From NCBI GenBank assembly GCA_015039465.1, contig MU130013.1, positions 112,307 to 176,306 of the forward strand: 64,000 nt of DNA, read 5' to 3'. Shown piece by piece: positions 47,395-58,730 of this stretch. Every line of letters begins with the position of its first letter. The stretch's first letter is position 1. This DNA comes from Phlegmacium glaucopus. Its lineage: Eukaryota > Basidiomycota > Agaricomycetes > Agaricales > Cortinariaceae. The position numbers and the translations under genes were made by a program. Under the pieces are notes generated by a model. The model was not told the origin of the DNA and ran no database searches. It was given only the letters and a program-made list of their open reading frames with translations.

Positions 47395-48610
47395 ATGAGC
47401 ACTGTCAACCACGACATCATCCTCACCTCACCCAAAGAGATCGTTCATCTCGAATACAACGCTGCAACTCTTTCACCACGACCTTCAGACGAATGGACGA
47501 GATTCGTATGCATCAGCGACACACATTCCAGGACGTTTGATGTGCCAGACGGGGATGTCCTCTTGCATAGCGGTGATTTGACGAATACGGGAACGGTTAA
47601 AGATTTTCAGAAGACCATGGAATGGTTGTACAATCTACCGCACAAGATAAAGATGTCTGTTTTATTTTTATATTAAACCTCACGTCTGTACTTAGCCTGG
47701 GTTCTGCATACTTTGAGACAGAATTATCGCAGGAAATCATGACCTCCCTCTTCATTCCCCGTGGTACGACACTGAATACGTCGGATGGCATCGGAAAATA
47801 GGAAAGCAGGTAAGTAACATTTATTACTAGTATGATTATGAGATTAAATTCATGTTTTCAGGACATCAACGTTATCATGGAAATGCTCAGAGGTCCACGC
47901 GCCGCCGAAGCTGGTATTGTATACCTCCAAGACGAGGTATATGAATTTCGAACAAAAGAAAATGGTAAACTTTGGAGCGTTTATGGATCGCCGGTATGGT
48001 TCAACGCGCTGGGTCACTGAGCCTATGTACATGTTCTGACTCTTCTTCCACTAGTGGTCTCCGGAATTCTTCAATTGGGCATTCAACTATGAACGAGAGA
48101 CCGGGGAAGGTACTTTTAAAAGTTCTTCCCTTTATTAAAACCTTTAACAAGCCCGTTACCCTTCATCTAGAACTCGTATCTAAATTTCCCAAAACCGATA
48201 TCCTGCATGTGTAAACCCTTCCTCATTTATTCATATTTGACAGAAGTTCTAGGTTAACACATGGACCGGCATATCAAATCTTTGATAGGACCAACCGAGG
48301 AGAAGACGTAGGTTGTGAAGCCTTGCGGGCACGACTTTCAGATCTCCGCCCAAGATTACATCTCGCAGGGCACATCCACGAAGCACATGGAGCCCATATA
48401 CACGCTTGGGATACTACTGCCGAACCTCCTTCTGTCCAATCAGGCGAAACCTTATCGTATGATAATATCCATGACCCGAATTTAGATCATACAGTTTTTG
48501 TCAATGCTGCTAATTGGCCAGCTGGGGAAAGGTTGTACCGAGATACTAGCGGGAGGGTCAAGTTTGGTGGACTTGGATTTCAGCCGGTTGTTGTTGATCT
48601 CAAGGAATGA
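47395..48610 (+). CDS. Calcineurin-like metallophosphoesterase
   Basis: Six exons: 47395-47654, 47722-47809, 47862-47993, 48055-48109, 48171-48210, 48244-48610; 313 residues. All metal-binding motifs are present in order: SDTH (about residue 41), GDLTNTG, GNHD, THGP and GHIHEAHG. This layout matches the MPPED1/Rv0805-like branch of metallophosphoesterases found in fungi. The natural substrate is unknown. Exons 4-6 are short; the phase-consistent solution uses GTACTT and GTAAAC donors. The ATG at 47395 was preferred over one at 47323, which adds an uncharacteristic leader. Confidence 0.85.
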
Positions 48611-49409
48611 ATTAATTTTCTGTACGTCTTTAGGTAGTATGCTTCTAATTCCCCTCCCGTTTCATATTTTAGATGGATAGATAAAAGCGTAATATCAAAT
48701 TAAAGCAAGAATGTTTCGAATGCACCTGACTGCCACCATGCAATTTGTTTTATATTCATAAGCAATAAACAACCCATCCTGATTCCTCATGTTTATTCCT
48801 CTCCATCTCTCGTCATTATAGGGCTAGCCGATAGAACGAGAACAAAGAAGCTACCCATCGTGTTGCTAAATTGCTTTTGTTGACCATGAAGTTCAATGAC
48901 ATCCACCGAGTTGTTATAGTATTGATTAGCGAATCAACCAGCATCTTCATGGTCAGCGCGGAAACGTTCGTCAGTGTTAGTTCGGGTCGTGTTCCTTCAG
49001 GACGTCCAATAACCCATCCTGTCTCATTAGTTGACCTCTCTACGACCCCGGGCCAGGAACTTTCAAGCGTTCAGATCCAAGATATCAATGACCTGCATGG
49101 TGTGTGTAAATTCATGCCAGAATTCATATTACATGCAGTATAATACTTATTCTCACCTCTTTTGGCGCCTGGCATGTCAATGAGTCCCTCATTTCAGGTC
49201 CGAGTCACCTTTCAACATTTTTCATTCTTTCCGCCGATGTACCACTCCATATAATAATGACACATTAATTTATCTTCCGCTTATTTTAAGGCACTTTATG
49301 TATAACCGAGTTTGTTTTAAGTTTCATCTTTCCCTTCATCGAGGAGCCACGAAGTCCGAGTCGGGATGTGACCACGTGTGACAGAATCGTTTATCTTCGA
49401 ACCGTGAGG
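48611..49409. other. Intergenic region with one weak small frame
   Basis: A frame at 48886-49143 (85 residues starting MKFNDIHRVVIVLIS) has a hydrophobic N-terminus that could be a signal peptide and a GTGTGT donor at its end. Without homology or a second exon I do not call it a gene. Confidence 0.3.
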
Positions 49410-51344
49410 ATGGCTGAAGGATACAAGACCGACAAGGAGGCTTTTGTGTCGGGGATGACTGGCTCCTCGATAATGCACGTCAATTTCGTGTCTCTGGTCG
49501 CACTGGTACGCCCAACCAATGCACACAATAGTGGCTCATTACATATTATTTCTTAGGACAGGTCTCTGTCTCCCTTTATGCCACAATCCAAACGCGACTT
49601 CAACCGACTCGAACCCTTGGTTTTCTCCCATCCTGGCTATTCCTCGTGCTTCCTTTACTTTTGAGCATGACTCTGTCCGCAAATCAACCTACGATTCTAT
49701 TAGTTCTACTCTCAGTGCCTACTGGATTACTGCTTTGTTTACCAAAGCCTGAAAGCGGCACCCCTCTTCCTTCGCGTCAACCGCTAGGCCCGTCGGCATC
49801 GACGTCTGTAAATCCAGTCCGGATCCCTCCTCTGCCAGCACTGACCACATATCGCGCCCATATGATGCTCATGACCGTCCTTGCTATCCTCGCAGTGGAT
49901 TTCCCAGTATTTCCTCGATCCCTGGCGAAATGCGAAACTTTCGGCATTTCTTTGGTATGAGCTTGAACCATGACATCGTTTCTCTAAGTTAACTTTGGAA
50001 ACCTAGATGGACCTTGGTGTTGGATCCTTTGTGTTCTCGCAAGGCATTGTATCTGCCATACAACTTATCAAAGACCCCACCTATCTCACGTCCCCAATCA
50101 CGCCCAAGTTACTACGTGTAACTCGGAAATCGTTCCCAATCATCGTCCTAGGCCTTATCCGCGTTATCCTCGTAAAAGGAACAGATTATCCGGTAAATCA
50201 TCCGCCTGCTTTTCTAGAAAGGCTCGCTAGATCTTATTTTAGGAACATGAAACAGAATACGGACGCCACTGGAATTTCTTCATCACGCTCGCACTTCTTC
50301 CCATCCTCCAGGTGTTACTTCATCCTCTTCTCTTGCATTTTCCCGTAGCTCTGGTTGGAATTCTCCTTGGCATGAGTACGACGTACCTGACCTCGTCTCG
50401 ATAGATGTGTCTGAATATTGTTCTTCCTAGGTCAACAATTCGCGCTCTCCCATCTCGGTCTTAGAGATTATCTGCTCTTCGCACCTCGAACTTCTCTGAT
50501 CAGTGCAAACAAGGAAGGGATTATATCCCTCCCTGGTAAGTAAACCGGGAATGCCGATACTCTAAAGTTGACCCTTCCTTTCCTAGGTTATCTTGCCATT
50601 CAACTTCTGGGGTTGTCTGTAGGCACTATTATTCTACCACCTTACCCATCCTTCTTCCGTCGTAGACAGAAAGTACTCATCGGCCGGGAACACAAAAGAA
50701 GAAATAGTGATGCAGCCGCTGATAACACTAACTTGGATATTGCGGCACCCAGGCAGACAGAGAAAACGGCCACCGAACTTTGCTCCTACGCTATTATATG
50801 GTGGAGCTTCTTGGGACTTGTTCGTTTTTTCAAGGTTGATGGGACATGGGGACCCGAGGGCGGTATCTCGAGAAGAATGGTAAACTAGGACTTTAAGATT
50901 TGATGCGATATCATAACTAAATCCTTTTTCAAGGTTAACCTCCCGTATATATTATGGGTTGTCGCTTTCAACACATCCTTTCTGCTTTCGTACCTCGTAG
51001 TCCTTGATATGTGGATTTTCTCTGGGCATAAGGATACAAAACATCCCAAAAAGGCCGATGGGCCGTCTCCGACTACTCATGTTGGAAATCCTCCTCCACT
51101 GCTGGAACTGGTTAACCAACATGGTCTAGGCATCTTTCTTTTGGTACGTTATTTCGGTATACATTGATCACTTATGTAATGACTACTTTAGGCCAACGTC
51201 CTGACTGGTCTAATCAATCTAACAATTCCAACTATGTATATGTCGGATGTTTGGGCGCTGATCATCTTGATTTTATACTCGATAACCATCTGTAGTGTAC
51301 CACGTCTTGGGACTGCTGCCTGGAGGACAGTTATAACGCAATAA
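49410..51344 (+). CDS. GWT1: GPI-anchor inositol acyltransferase GWT1
   Basis: Eight exons: 49410-49505, 49562-49954, 50007-50192, 50243-50375, 50431-50535, 50587-50879, 50934-51143, 51192-51344; 522 residues, phases consistent. Family motifs are [16 protein letters not shown] (start), [52 protein letters not shown] and [10 protein letters not shown], with at least ten hydrophobic spans. Gwt1 (PIG-W) acylates the inositol of GlcN-PI in the ER membrane early in GPI-anchor synthesis. The exon 2 acceptor is GACAG at 49561; the nearer TTAG breaks the frame. It appears complete. Confidence 0.92.
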
Positions 51345-51531
51345 CTATTCAGGTGATCTGCTTTAGTTATTTGATGGCGCTACTATCTCGGCTGAGGCAG
51401 GCATTCACGAATGTGGTTCGAAGCTTTACATCATCAAGAAATGTTCCTCCGACGTCCTTGATAACCTTGAGCATAGCCTTTGCTACATAGGCTCAGCTCA
51501 GCTATATCTGAAAATAGACACCCAGATGCTA

Positions 51532-52308
51532 CTACCATATGACTCCGTGTATCGCCTTTTGGAACAAAGGCGCTAGATTGTAAATTCTATTAAAGACAAG
51601 TCCATTAAATAAAGTATCATGTCTAGAGGTGCGATTACGAAATATATGGGTACTAGTAAATATCATGAACTCCATATTCATGATATAGTCTAGCATTGGT
51701 GAATGATGAAACACTCTAATGAAACACTCTAAGTGTGAAAACCTATGATACAGTTGAATTCCCTCAGCTCTGGCAGTAGTCGCGGGCTCGCCCTTGATCA
51801 CATATTGTAAAATTTCACTGAAAATAGGAATCTCATCAAGCCAGTTCCATTTAGATATAGAGTCGCAAATAAAGTAATGCTTACAGATTTCAGTTTTGAG
51901 AGCCATATAATCTCTCGACGACATGGCCATGGGTGGGTTATTTTGTTTTAAATTATTTTGATGAATGAGTTTTGGCTGTCCAATGCTGACCTCGCTTTCC
52001 CCTTTCACCGGATCGATCGGAAGACCATACAGGGAAGCGCGTCGAGTGGGTGTTCCTTCCGGATGGCAATGTGACATGAGAGCGACATGAACGTATCCTC
52101 CGGCGTTGGGATCGGTGAGTGCAATCACTGGGTGAAGCCCAATGTTCCCCTAATATTAATATTTTATTCTTAGTGGAAGTTGTAAAGGTAAAAATACTTA
52201 GAGGAGACGTACTACGCCTTCTTGTCGAGGTATGAAATGCTTTGGTTTTGCTTTTAGGATGTCACCTGCCCGAACCATTAAATGGTACACGTTTGTAAGC
52301 TTCGAAGT
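51532..52308 (-). CDS. Unknown protein, last two exons
   Basis: Not recognised. Exons 52308-52213 and 52149-51532 are joined by a GTACGT..TTAG intron in phase, reading EGVV-GNIGLHPV. The N-terminal part (HLMVRAGDILKAKPKHF, then HPVIALTDPNAGGYVHVA and HPEGTPTRRASLYGLPIDP) resembles an SH3-like or barrel segment only in a general sense. The 5' exon could not be found; no upstream donor joins in phase. It may be 5'-truncated. Confidence 0.45.
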
Positions 52309-53469
52309 CTAGAAAATAGCCGTTTCATAAAATTAGCATAAGGTACTGTGTGCCATAGTGCGTACTGTATTATTGTGCACGTATCTGGAATGCAAAAGAA
52401 TAAGACAGTTTAAAGATGGTGAATTAGTAGCATTAATTATGAACGAAGGGATATGGCCTGAGGTATCTATTTACTCTGTGACCTATGGATACATTCCGTT
52501 TTATAACCAATTGAACGCTTGTTTCATATAAAACTTGTAGTCAAGCGGCTGGTGAGTAACAGTCTATCGTGTGTGAGCGCCAGATCTTACCTCTCTCTCT
52601 TAGCCCCAAAATTAGCTTGGAATGTTCGAGCATAAGCGAGTGCAAAGTTTTAACCCGTTGAGGCGGGTCACGGCAGCAAATTAATACAGGCAACCGCACT
52701 ACGGTATCGGAAGCAATCCCGAGATTGTAGTGCGGTTGCCTGTATTCACAATCTCGGGATTGCGCCAATACCGAGATTGTGACCGTGTCCATGGTACAGT
52801 TACTACGAAAGGGCCATCGCAGCCGTTTCAAGATGGCATACGGTACCCAAAAATTAGCAAACTTGCGGTGCGCTCTGGGTGACATCACCTGATTGGTTGA
52901 CATTGTGTTCGTACTCAGTGCTGTCAACGTTAGAGCAATCACATTAATTAGATCGGTATATGTGGGTGCTGTGACAGCGAAGTACCGCCCACTCATGTAG
53001 AGCCTGGGAAGACCCTGCCTCCTATAGGAGGCTATATCAGTAAAACCAACCTGTGACAGACTTGTAGATGGCATTGCCCCTCAGTAGCGCTCCGAACTCG
53101 ATGAACAAAATCAGCTTTCTGTTCTTCGAATGCTGGGAGGCTGTGCCGAAATGTTCGTAAATATTATGATATCCATGAAGGAAAAATAGGCGAACAGCGC
53201 TCTCAGGGGTTTCGGTCGCAGTGTTTTGAGTAGTATTTCCCGCAGCGCTGGTCGCGCCATACATGTATAACACGGACATTTCAGGCTGAGGTATCCGACG
53301 ATGTCCGTAGGAATCGGTTTGGATATCTCACTTGCACCAGGAAGTGATCTGACGATCCAGATGGCCAATATTCAATAATATCAATGGTGGTGGCTTCGAC
53401 AGAAATGCGTACTAGTAGCGATGACCAGAGGTAATTATGCCACTAAAGAAGGCTTCCGAGATGTGCTGT
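52309..53469. other. Region with scrambled coding-like frames
   Basis: Several overlapping minus-strand frames (52541-53074, 53037-53279, 53111-53368) look partly protein-like but do not join into a gene. A cluster of inverted repeats sits in the middle. It may be a decayed gene or an unrecognised element. Confidence 0.35.
52683..52781. repeat. Interleaved perfect inverted repeats
   Basis: Arm A (52683-52701, 19 bp) pairs perfectly with A' (52728-52746). Arm B (52714-52727, CAATCCCGAGATTG) lies in the A loop and pairs perfectly with B' (52749-52762) outside it. CACAATCTCGG (52747-52757) also pairs with CCGAGATTGTG (52771-52781). The A-B-A'-B' order is pseudoknot-like. Confidence 0.9.
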
Positions 53470-54337
53470 TCATTGTAACCTGCCGTTCACGTCGCAGGAT
53501 ATGTTGAAGAAGGCGTCTATGTCCAGCGTCTCCTCAATATTTATACAGAATAGTAGACAGAACCTTCGGTCATTTGCAAGCCGGTCATCGTAAAGCAGTT
53601 CCTAAATCATATTTATCCGTGGGTATTTGAGGAATAAGAAATATCAAAGAAAAAATAGAATACCTGTTCGCTTGTCCGGATTTTCCAATCTATGAGACTG
53701 TCAGAGACTGTCAGATCCGTGTGAGTCCACAAAATTGATATGATTCCAGAGTAGCAAGACATCTGACGTCCTCATCAAAAGTTCACGAAGGTCGGACTTC
53801 CCCGTCGTCAACGTTGCAAGTTTCAACCGCTGAGCAGGGCGCTGCCTTTGCACTGAAGATTATTTGTCTGATAAAAACGATACTCTGTTCCCAATTCTCT
53901 TCGTTTCCCAGGTCAATAGAGCTAAAAGAGAAGAGGGTGGTTCCGCCGGGCGTCATGGGGTTCCTGAGGGGCCGTTTTGCACATAGTTCTGTCTTTATTG
54001 GCATTTTAGTGGCCCGTCCCTGAGCTGCCTCTGCATATGGTGGGCTGTAGCCATAAGTGTGAACTAGGGAAAGATGTCCGCTTATGTAATTGAGCGCATC
54101 GTCGTTCCAAGGTAGCAAGTCTTCAAGGAGCGTCTGAGGATCCATTCCGACGACAAAGTGATCTTTTGTCTGCAGGGCGATCCTTTCATATCCTTTCTTC
54201 ATATCCCTGGTCGCGTCCATTGAGAACGGTTGAGTTAAAGACTTATGAGCAATGAGGGTCTGGTGAGTAGGAGGGGCTGTTGGAGGCGGAGTCTTTGCGG
54301 GGTCAGGAGTGGGTACCACCGCTGTCATTTCTGCCAT
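53470..54337 (-). CDS. Unknown protein, three exons
   Basis: Exons 54337-53787, 53697-53664 and 53601-53470 give 238 residues with consistent phases. It starts MAEMTAVVPTPDPAKTPPPTAPP (Pro-rich, probably disordered), followed by a globular part (KKGYERIALQTKDHFVVGMD, then LPWNDDALNYISGHLSLV) and ends CDVNGRLQ. No motif is recognised and no signal peptide or membrane span is seen. The Pro-rich start and the splice solution support a real gene. Confidence 0.6.
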
Positions 54338-54965
54338 AATGGTGCAAGTTCAGAACGACAAAGGGTCCTGGAACCAGCTTGGAAGTGAACACTAAGTGAG
54401 CAGCAGCACGTGACTGTTTGCCTAAAATCCGCTGTCACCAAGTCACTTAGTTGGGAATCAAGCAAGAATCAAGTTGGAATATAATCTTTACACATAAATC
54501 CCGACGGATTAACAAACAATATGTATTTACAATTTACAATGCATTACTGGCCATACCAATACCACCGCCGTTCAGTCACATGTCATACCTGTTTTTGTTT
54601 CTGACGCTGGATTTAATCTTTTTCAATTTATGGTGATTTTGGGGATTTGTCAGAGAAATAAAAAACCTAAATTTGTGGTTGTCATAGTATGGATATTAAT
54701 CACCGATTAGGGCCTATTTCTTGCCCTTTTCCATGACCAATATAATTAGGTATCAAGGATTCTCTTGTCAGGCTCCATCATGATTCATCCCACATGTTCT
54801 TGCTCATCATTCAGGAAAAAGATTATGCAAACGAGCATGATACACTTTAATGATGCCTCATGGTAGGTAACAAGAAATTTCACAACAATAATCAAGAACC
54901 TTACGGTTCAACTGTCTCCCTCCACATTTCAACCTGTTCAACAGATTGACCGTGAATGGAGGCGG
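54338..54965. other. Intergenic region
   Basis: AT-rich, no gene seen. Confidence 0.4.
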
Positions 54966-56330
54966 CTATGAAATGTCAATGACGAGGAATCGACCCGAGG
55001 TAGACTGTGCTGGGCTCACTATGAATATAACAGAAGTTCTGTTAGATTCCTCTATTTCACGGAGAACACGGAGAACATCCATATCATCGTTGTTCAGTTC
55101 AAGGTCTACCAGCGGACACTCGCAATCAATAAGGAAGCCTACAATAAAATTCTGGAACCTACCACGGCCAGAAAGCATACTGCGCCAATAGTCAGCATCC
55201 ATGCGTCCCCCATCACTACAAGTAGCGGTTTGCCTCTGCTGCCGAGCAGTGGAACCACCGGATTCGTTGTCGGCACCAGCCGGAAACCCCATCTCCGCAT
55301 CAACAGATGCGCGTTCTGTAGGCATGAAATAGAGCAACTCGGCTACCTGGATAGTTTCTGCATAAGAGAATTGTAAACTGGGGGCAGTTGAGGACCGTTA
55401 GCTGCCAGAAACCGTCTAAATTTGATCTCAGCAGCCAGGATGACGAGATATGGGTTTAATGTGTCTTCCGGTTGCCGATGAAACGGAATGTTGAGAATCT
55501 CTGTGACGTGTCATGCCCCGGATGTTCACGAAGCACACGGTCGGCGGCCATTTTATACTGCTTCAACCCTACAACCTGCCCTTGCTGTTGCGAATATAAA
55601 GGGAGCAAGGAGTTGTCAGGCAGGAAATGATTAGGTTGGAGCACGACGAGCTCGTACTCAGCGTAACGAACAGAAGGGTCTAGGACCTAAATTGGCGAGC
55701 AAGGTGAGCGGAAAGGCACTATGTAGGGCTAAGCCAACTTACTTTCAGCTCCCGCGTATATTTGTTCCCATTTGCAATCTGAGATAGCCATTTATTGTTC
55801 CCAGCGGTAATGATTCTCGATGTACTTGTCTGAGAATTTATGCGAGCAGGTTATAGCGAACATCGCATATTTATCCATCGCGGTGTAAAGCGACGCATCG
55901 ACAGCCGAAATGACAATTAAGACCAGAAATGCAGAGCGACCAGGTAAACGAGCTCACTATTAGCCAAATTACAGGCGTCGTCCAAGGCTAAATATATGGT
56001 CAACAATTCCCTGTGATCTAAGGGAGATATTCCTGCGGAATGAAGGTGACGTTTTGAGTAAAGGAATCGGATAAGGACTTACTACCGAAACCGCTGCGTC
56101 CGCATGCTTATCATCCTTTCGCATGGTGGCGTTAATCCAATGGGCTTGTTGATAAGTATAGGATGAAGCGTTGGTGATAAAGCGCTGTTCCGCTCGATCG
56201 ATGGTGCGATCGGAAGCTAAACGAGTAGAACTAGCAGTGGACTTGACTCCTGCTGAGTGACTCGGAGGTCCGACGGAGGAGCTCGCGTGACGGCTGATGC
56301 GTTCCGAACAGGAACTTCCTGCAATTTAGC
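54966..56330 (-). pseudogene. Unknown multi-exon gene, probably frameshifted
   Basis: Minus-strand coding-like blocks occur at about 56330-56090 (TINRAEQ-like, including RFITNASSYTYQQAHW), 56030-55955 (PLDHRELLTIYLALDDACNLA), 55830-55745, 55684-55380 and 55380-54966. Good splice sites separate the first four. In the fourth block the frame changes near 55500: LREHPGHDTSQR in one frame is followed by EILNIPFHRQPEDTLNPY in another, separated by a short ACAC duplication. A further frame change is needed before AETIQVAELLYFMP. Function unknown. Confidence 0.4.
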
Positions 56331-56511
56331 AAGTGGTGAGTTTGGTCACCCCATTGAAGCTCGTCAACATTCACAAGGTGACCTTAAAATAGTATAAGTT
56401 TAAATTCCTATTCATGTGATCGGATCAAGTCTCCTTGTGTTGTACAATGTATGCAAATGGCTGTAGTCTCCGAGTGGTCTGTCACGACACTGTGACCCGC
56501 CTTACTACGAT

Positions 56512-57580
56512 ATGCTCCCTCTAAGAAGCGCATTGAAAAGCCCATCTCGCCCAAGTTCACCTTTGACAATGAGTTCTGAAATACTTAGAATTCCATCTCC
56601 ACCAATAACCACTTCACCGCAATCTTACCAATCCCCACATACTCACTCAATATTAGCTTCGTTACCGTCTACTTCTTCCAACGACTCTAACACCAATGGC
56701 AACACCCTCCTCTCACCACCTCCTCTCCGCCATCACCCCATATCCTCGCCAACTTCAAATTACACCCCCAAAGTCTCCTTTGACACATTCGAAAACCCCT
56801 TAGCCAGTATGTTCAGTTTCACTCTCCAAGTCAAAAGCGAAGGTTACAGACGCACTCGTCACACTCGCGTATTTCTATGTGCTTCAAGTTCAGATGAAAG
56901 TGGAAGAGAAGCTTTGGAATGGAGTTTAGAGTCTTTGGTACAAGAAGGAGATGAGTTAATTGTGTTTAGAGGTGTCGATGAGGATGTTTTTGGTGATTCA
57001 ATCTTGCTTATATCTATTTTAAGATCTCATAGTTTTTATTTTCTTTTTGAAATAGAGAAGGATCATGATATCGTACGTGAAGAAGCACGAGAGTTGATGA
57101 GGACGATACAAGAAAAAAGCGTCGAATCAGATCCGGACCGTAAAGTATGTCCATAAATTCGCCCCCTTCCATTAATCTAACTTGGCTGTTTTTGTTAGTT
57201 ATCGCTCATCCTAGAATACATCCCTGGCAAAGTTACTTCTACAATCGATCGTCTCATAGCTCTCTACCGACCCGACTCTCTTGTGGTAGGGACTCGGGGG
57301 AGTAGACGTTTCGGTTTCGTCTCGGGTCTAGGCTTATCCATGGTACAACAAGGGTTGGGAGTGGGAAGCGTTAGTATTGGGAGTGTTAGCAAGTGAGTGT
57401 CTTCTCTCTCTCTCGGTTTCATTTCAATAAGCATATAAAACTAACAGTTTAATTAGGTATTGTCTATCTCATTCCCCTGTACCTGTTATTGTGGTCAGGC
57501 CAGGTCGTAAATTGAAGAAAGCGGTGGAGAAGAGGAGGGCAGATCCGAAGAGAGGGAAACATTTTGAGGTGGCAGGTTAA
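56512..57580 (+). CDS. UspA-domain (universal stress protein family) protein
   Basis: Four exons: 56512-56992, 57056-57144, 57199-57392, 57457-57580; 295 residues, phases consistent. The N-terminal 100 residues are Ser- and Pro-rich and low complexity. The UspA fold follows: TRVFLCASSSDESGREALEWSLESL, LILEYIPGKV, DSLVVGTRGSRR and SHSPVPVIVVRPG. GTRG with the downstream SPVPVIVV matches the ATP-binding G2xG9xGS-type region of this family. The role is general stress-related by family only; no partner is implied by the neighbours. Confidence 0.85.
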
Positions 57581-58080
57581 GTAAGACTCATAGCAGAGTG
57601 AACATGAAGGGCGGAGGACGGTTAGGGGAGCGGAGGATGGGGCGAGGGGTGGCTTTGGTTGGATGAGTGGTAAAGCCGACTGTTCGCAAGTGCGCGTCCT
57701 ACGGCGATCGAACGTGGATCTTCATATGGTCTTCCTCTCAGCTCCATGAACGCTCGAAGAGAATCCTATCGACATGCAATCATATCCCATGGAACGTTTT
57801 AAAGATGATTCTACGACAGTGTTTATTATTTTTTAAAGTATCGGGTATCGGTATTATTGAATTCACAAAGAAATCGCAACAGGATTTTCATTTTTATAGC
57901 ATCTGCATACTAAGTGGTCATATCCAAAGATTTAAGGCCTCAGGCTCAAGCTTGAGGCTCAAACTTCAGGGCCTCACCGGTATCATAGCTTAGGCCTATT
58001 ACAGGGATCAATTGATGCGCCAGCTGCCATGCACGATCCATAAAACCCCTAGTCTTAACGTACATAAACGTCGACCGCGA
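57581..58080. other. Intergenic region
   Basis: No gene seen. A short symmetric CTCAGGCTCAAGCTTGAGGCT motif occurs near 57940. Confidence 0.4.
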
Positions 58081-58470
58081 CCGCGACTCCCTCACCCCTT
58101 CTCTCTCAACCAACCTTTTGGAAATTGGAAAGGACAGTAACGTTGGCCCTCACCGCGGCGTCCGTCCTGATCCCATCCTTTGCGTAATTGGAAAGCATTA
58201 CGAATAAAGTTTTTCTCATCTTGTCAGTGGCTTAGACTGACTATGAACGGTTGAGGACGGAGCGTGCGGTTCATACCTAGATACATACCCATGTTTCCTG
58301 TTTGGACTGGGCCTTTATTTAATTTCAGAAAGACGAGTAAGCCAAAGAAAGTGCCAATGTAACTCGAAAATTAAAAGTTTTCCAACCAAGTTCCGACAGT
58401 TATAACCGCTAACACGACATCATTTCTATCGTTCCGTGGCTACTCGGAGGAGCACTTGTTCCTTGAATCA
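58081..58470 (+). pseudogene. Broken tandem duplicate of the P450 5' region
   Basis: It aligns with 58680-59150, covering the promoter, exon 1, exon 2 and the start of exon 3 of the downstream P450. The start ATG is CAG (58134-58136), an extra base creates TAA in exon 1, the exon 1 donor GTAAAG is ATAAAG, and part of exon 2 is deleted. No later P450 exons follow. Confidence 0.75.
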
Positions 58471-58730
58471 AAAAACTGTTCTGGGCAGTGATAGGCTGCC
58501 AGCGTGCGTGGCGTGGATGTTATAGAAACTATAACGGACTGCAAGATGGGAACCCCGGGCCGCGGTGTGAAACAGAGGGGGTCCGGAGAATGTCATGTAG
58601 TAGAAAGGGAGAATGAGGCCAAAAGCGAAGACACCGGCCATGACTGTGACACTATTTATAGGAAAATCCGTAAATATCCGCCACTCCCTCACTGCTTATC
58701 CCTCAACTCAACCTTTGGGATATTGGAAAG

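Noticed and set aside
48886..49143. Small secreted protein gene
   Set aside because: A weak signal-like N-terminus alone is not enough; no second exon or conserved motif was found.
57660..57720. Possible tRNA (GGTAAAGCCGACTGTTCGCAAG region)
   Set aside because: No valid A and B boxes and no acceptor stem could be formed.
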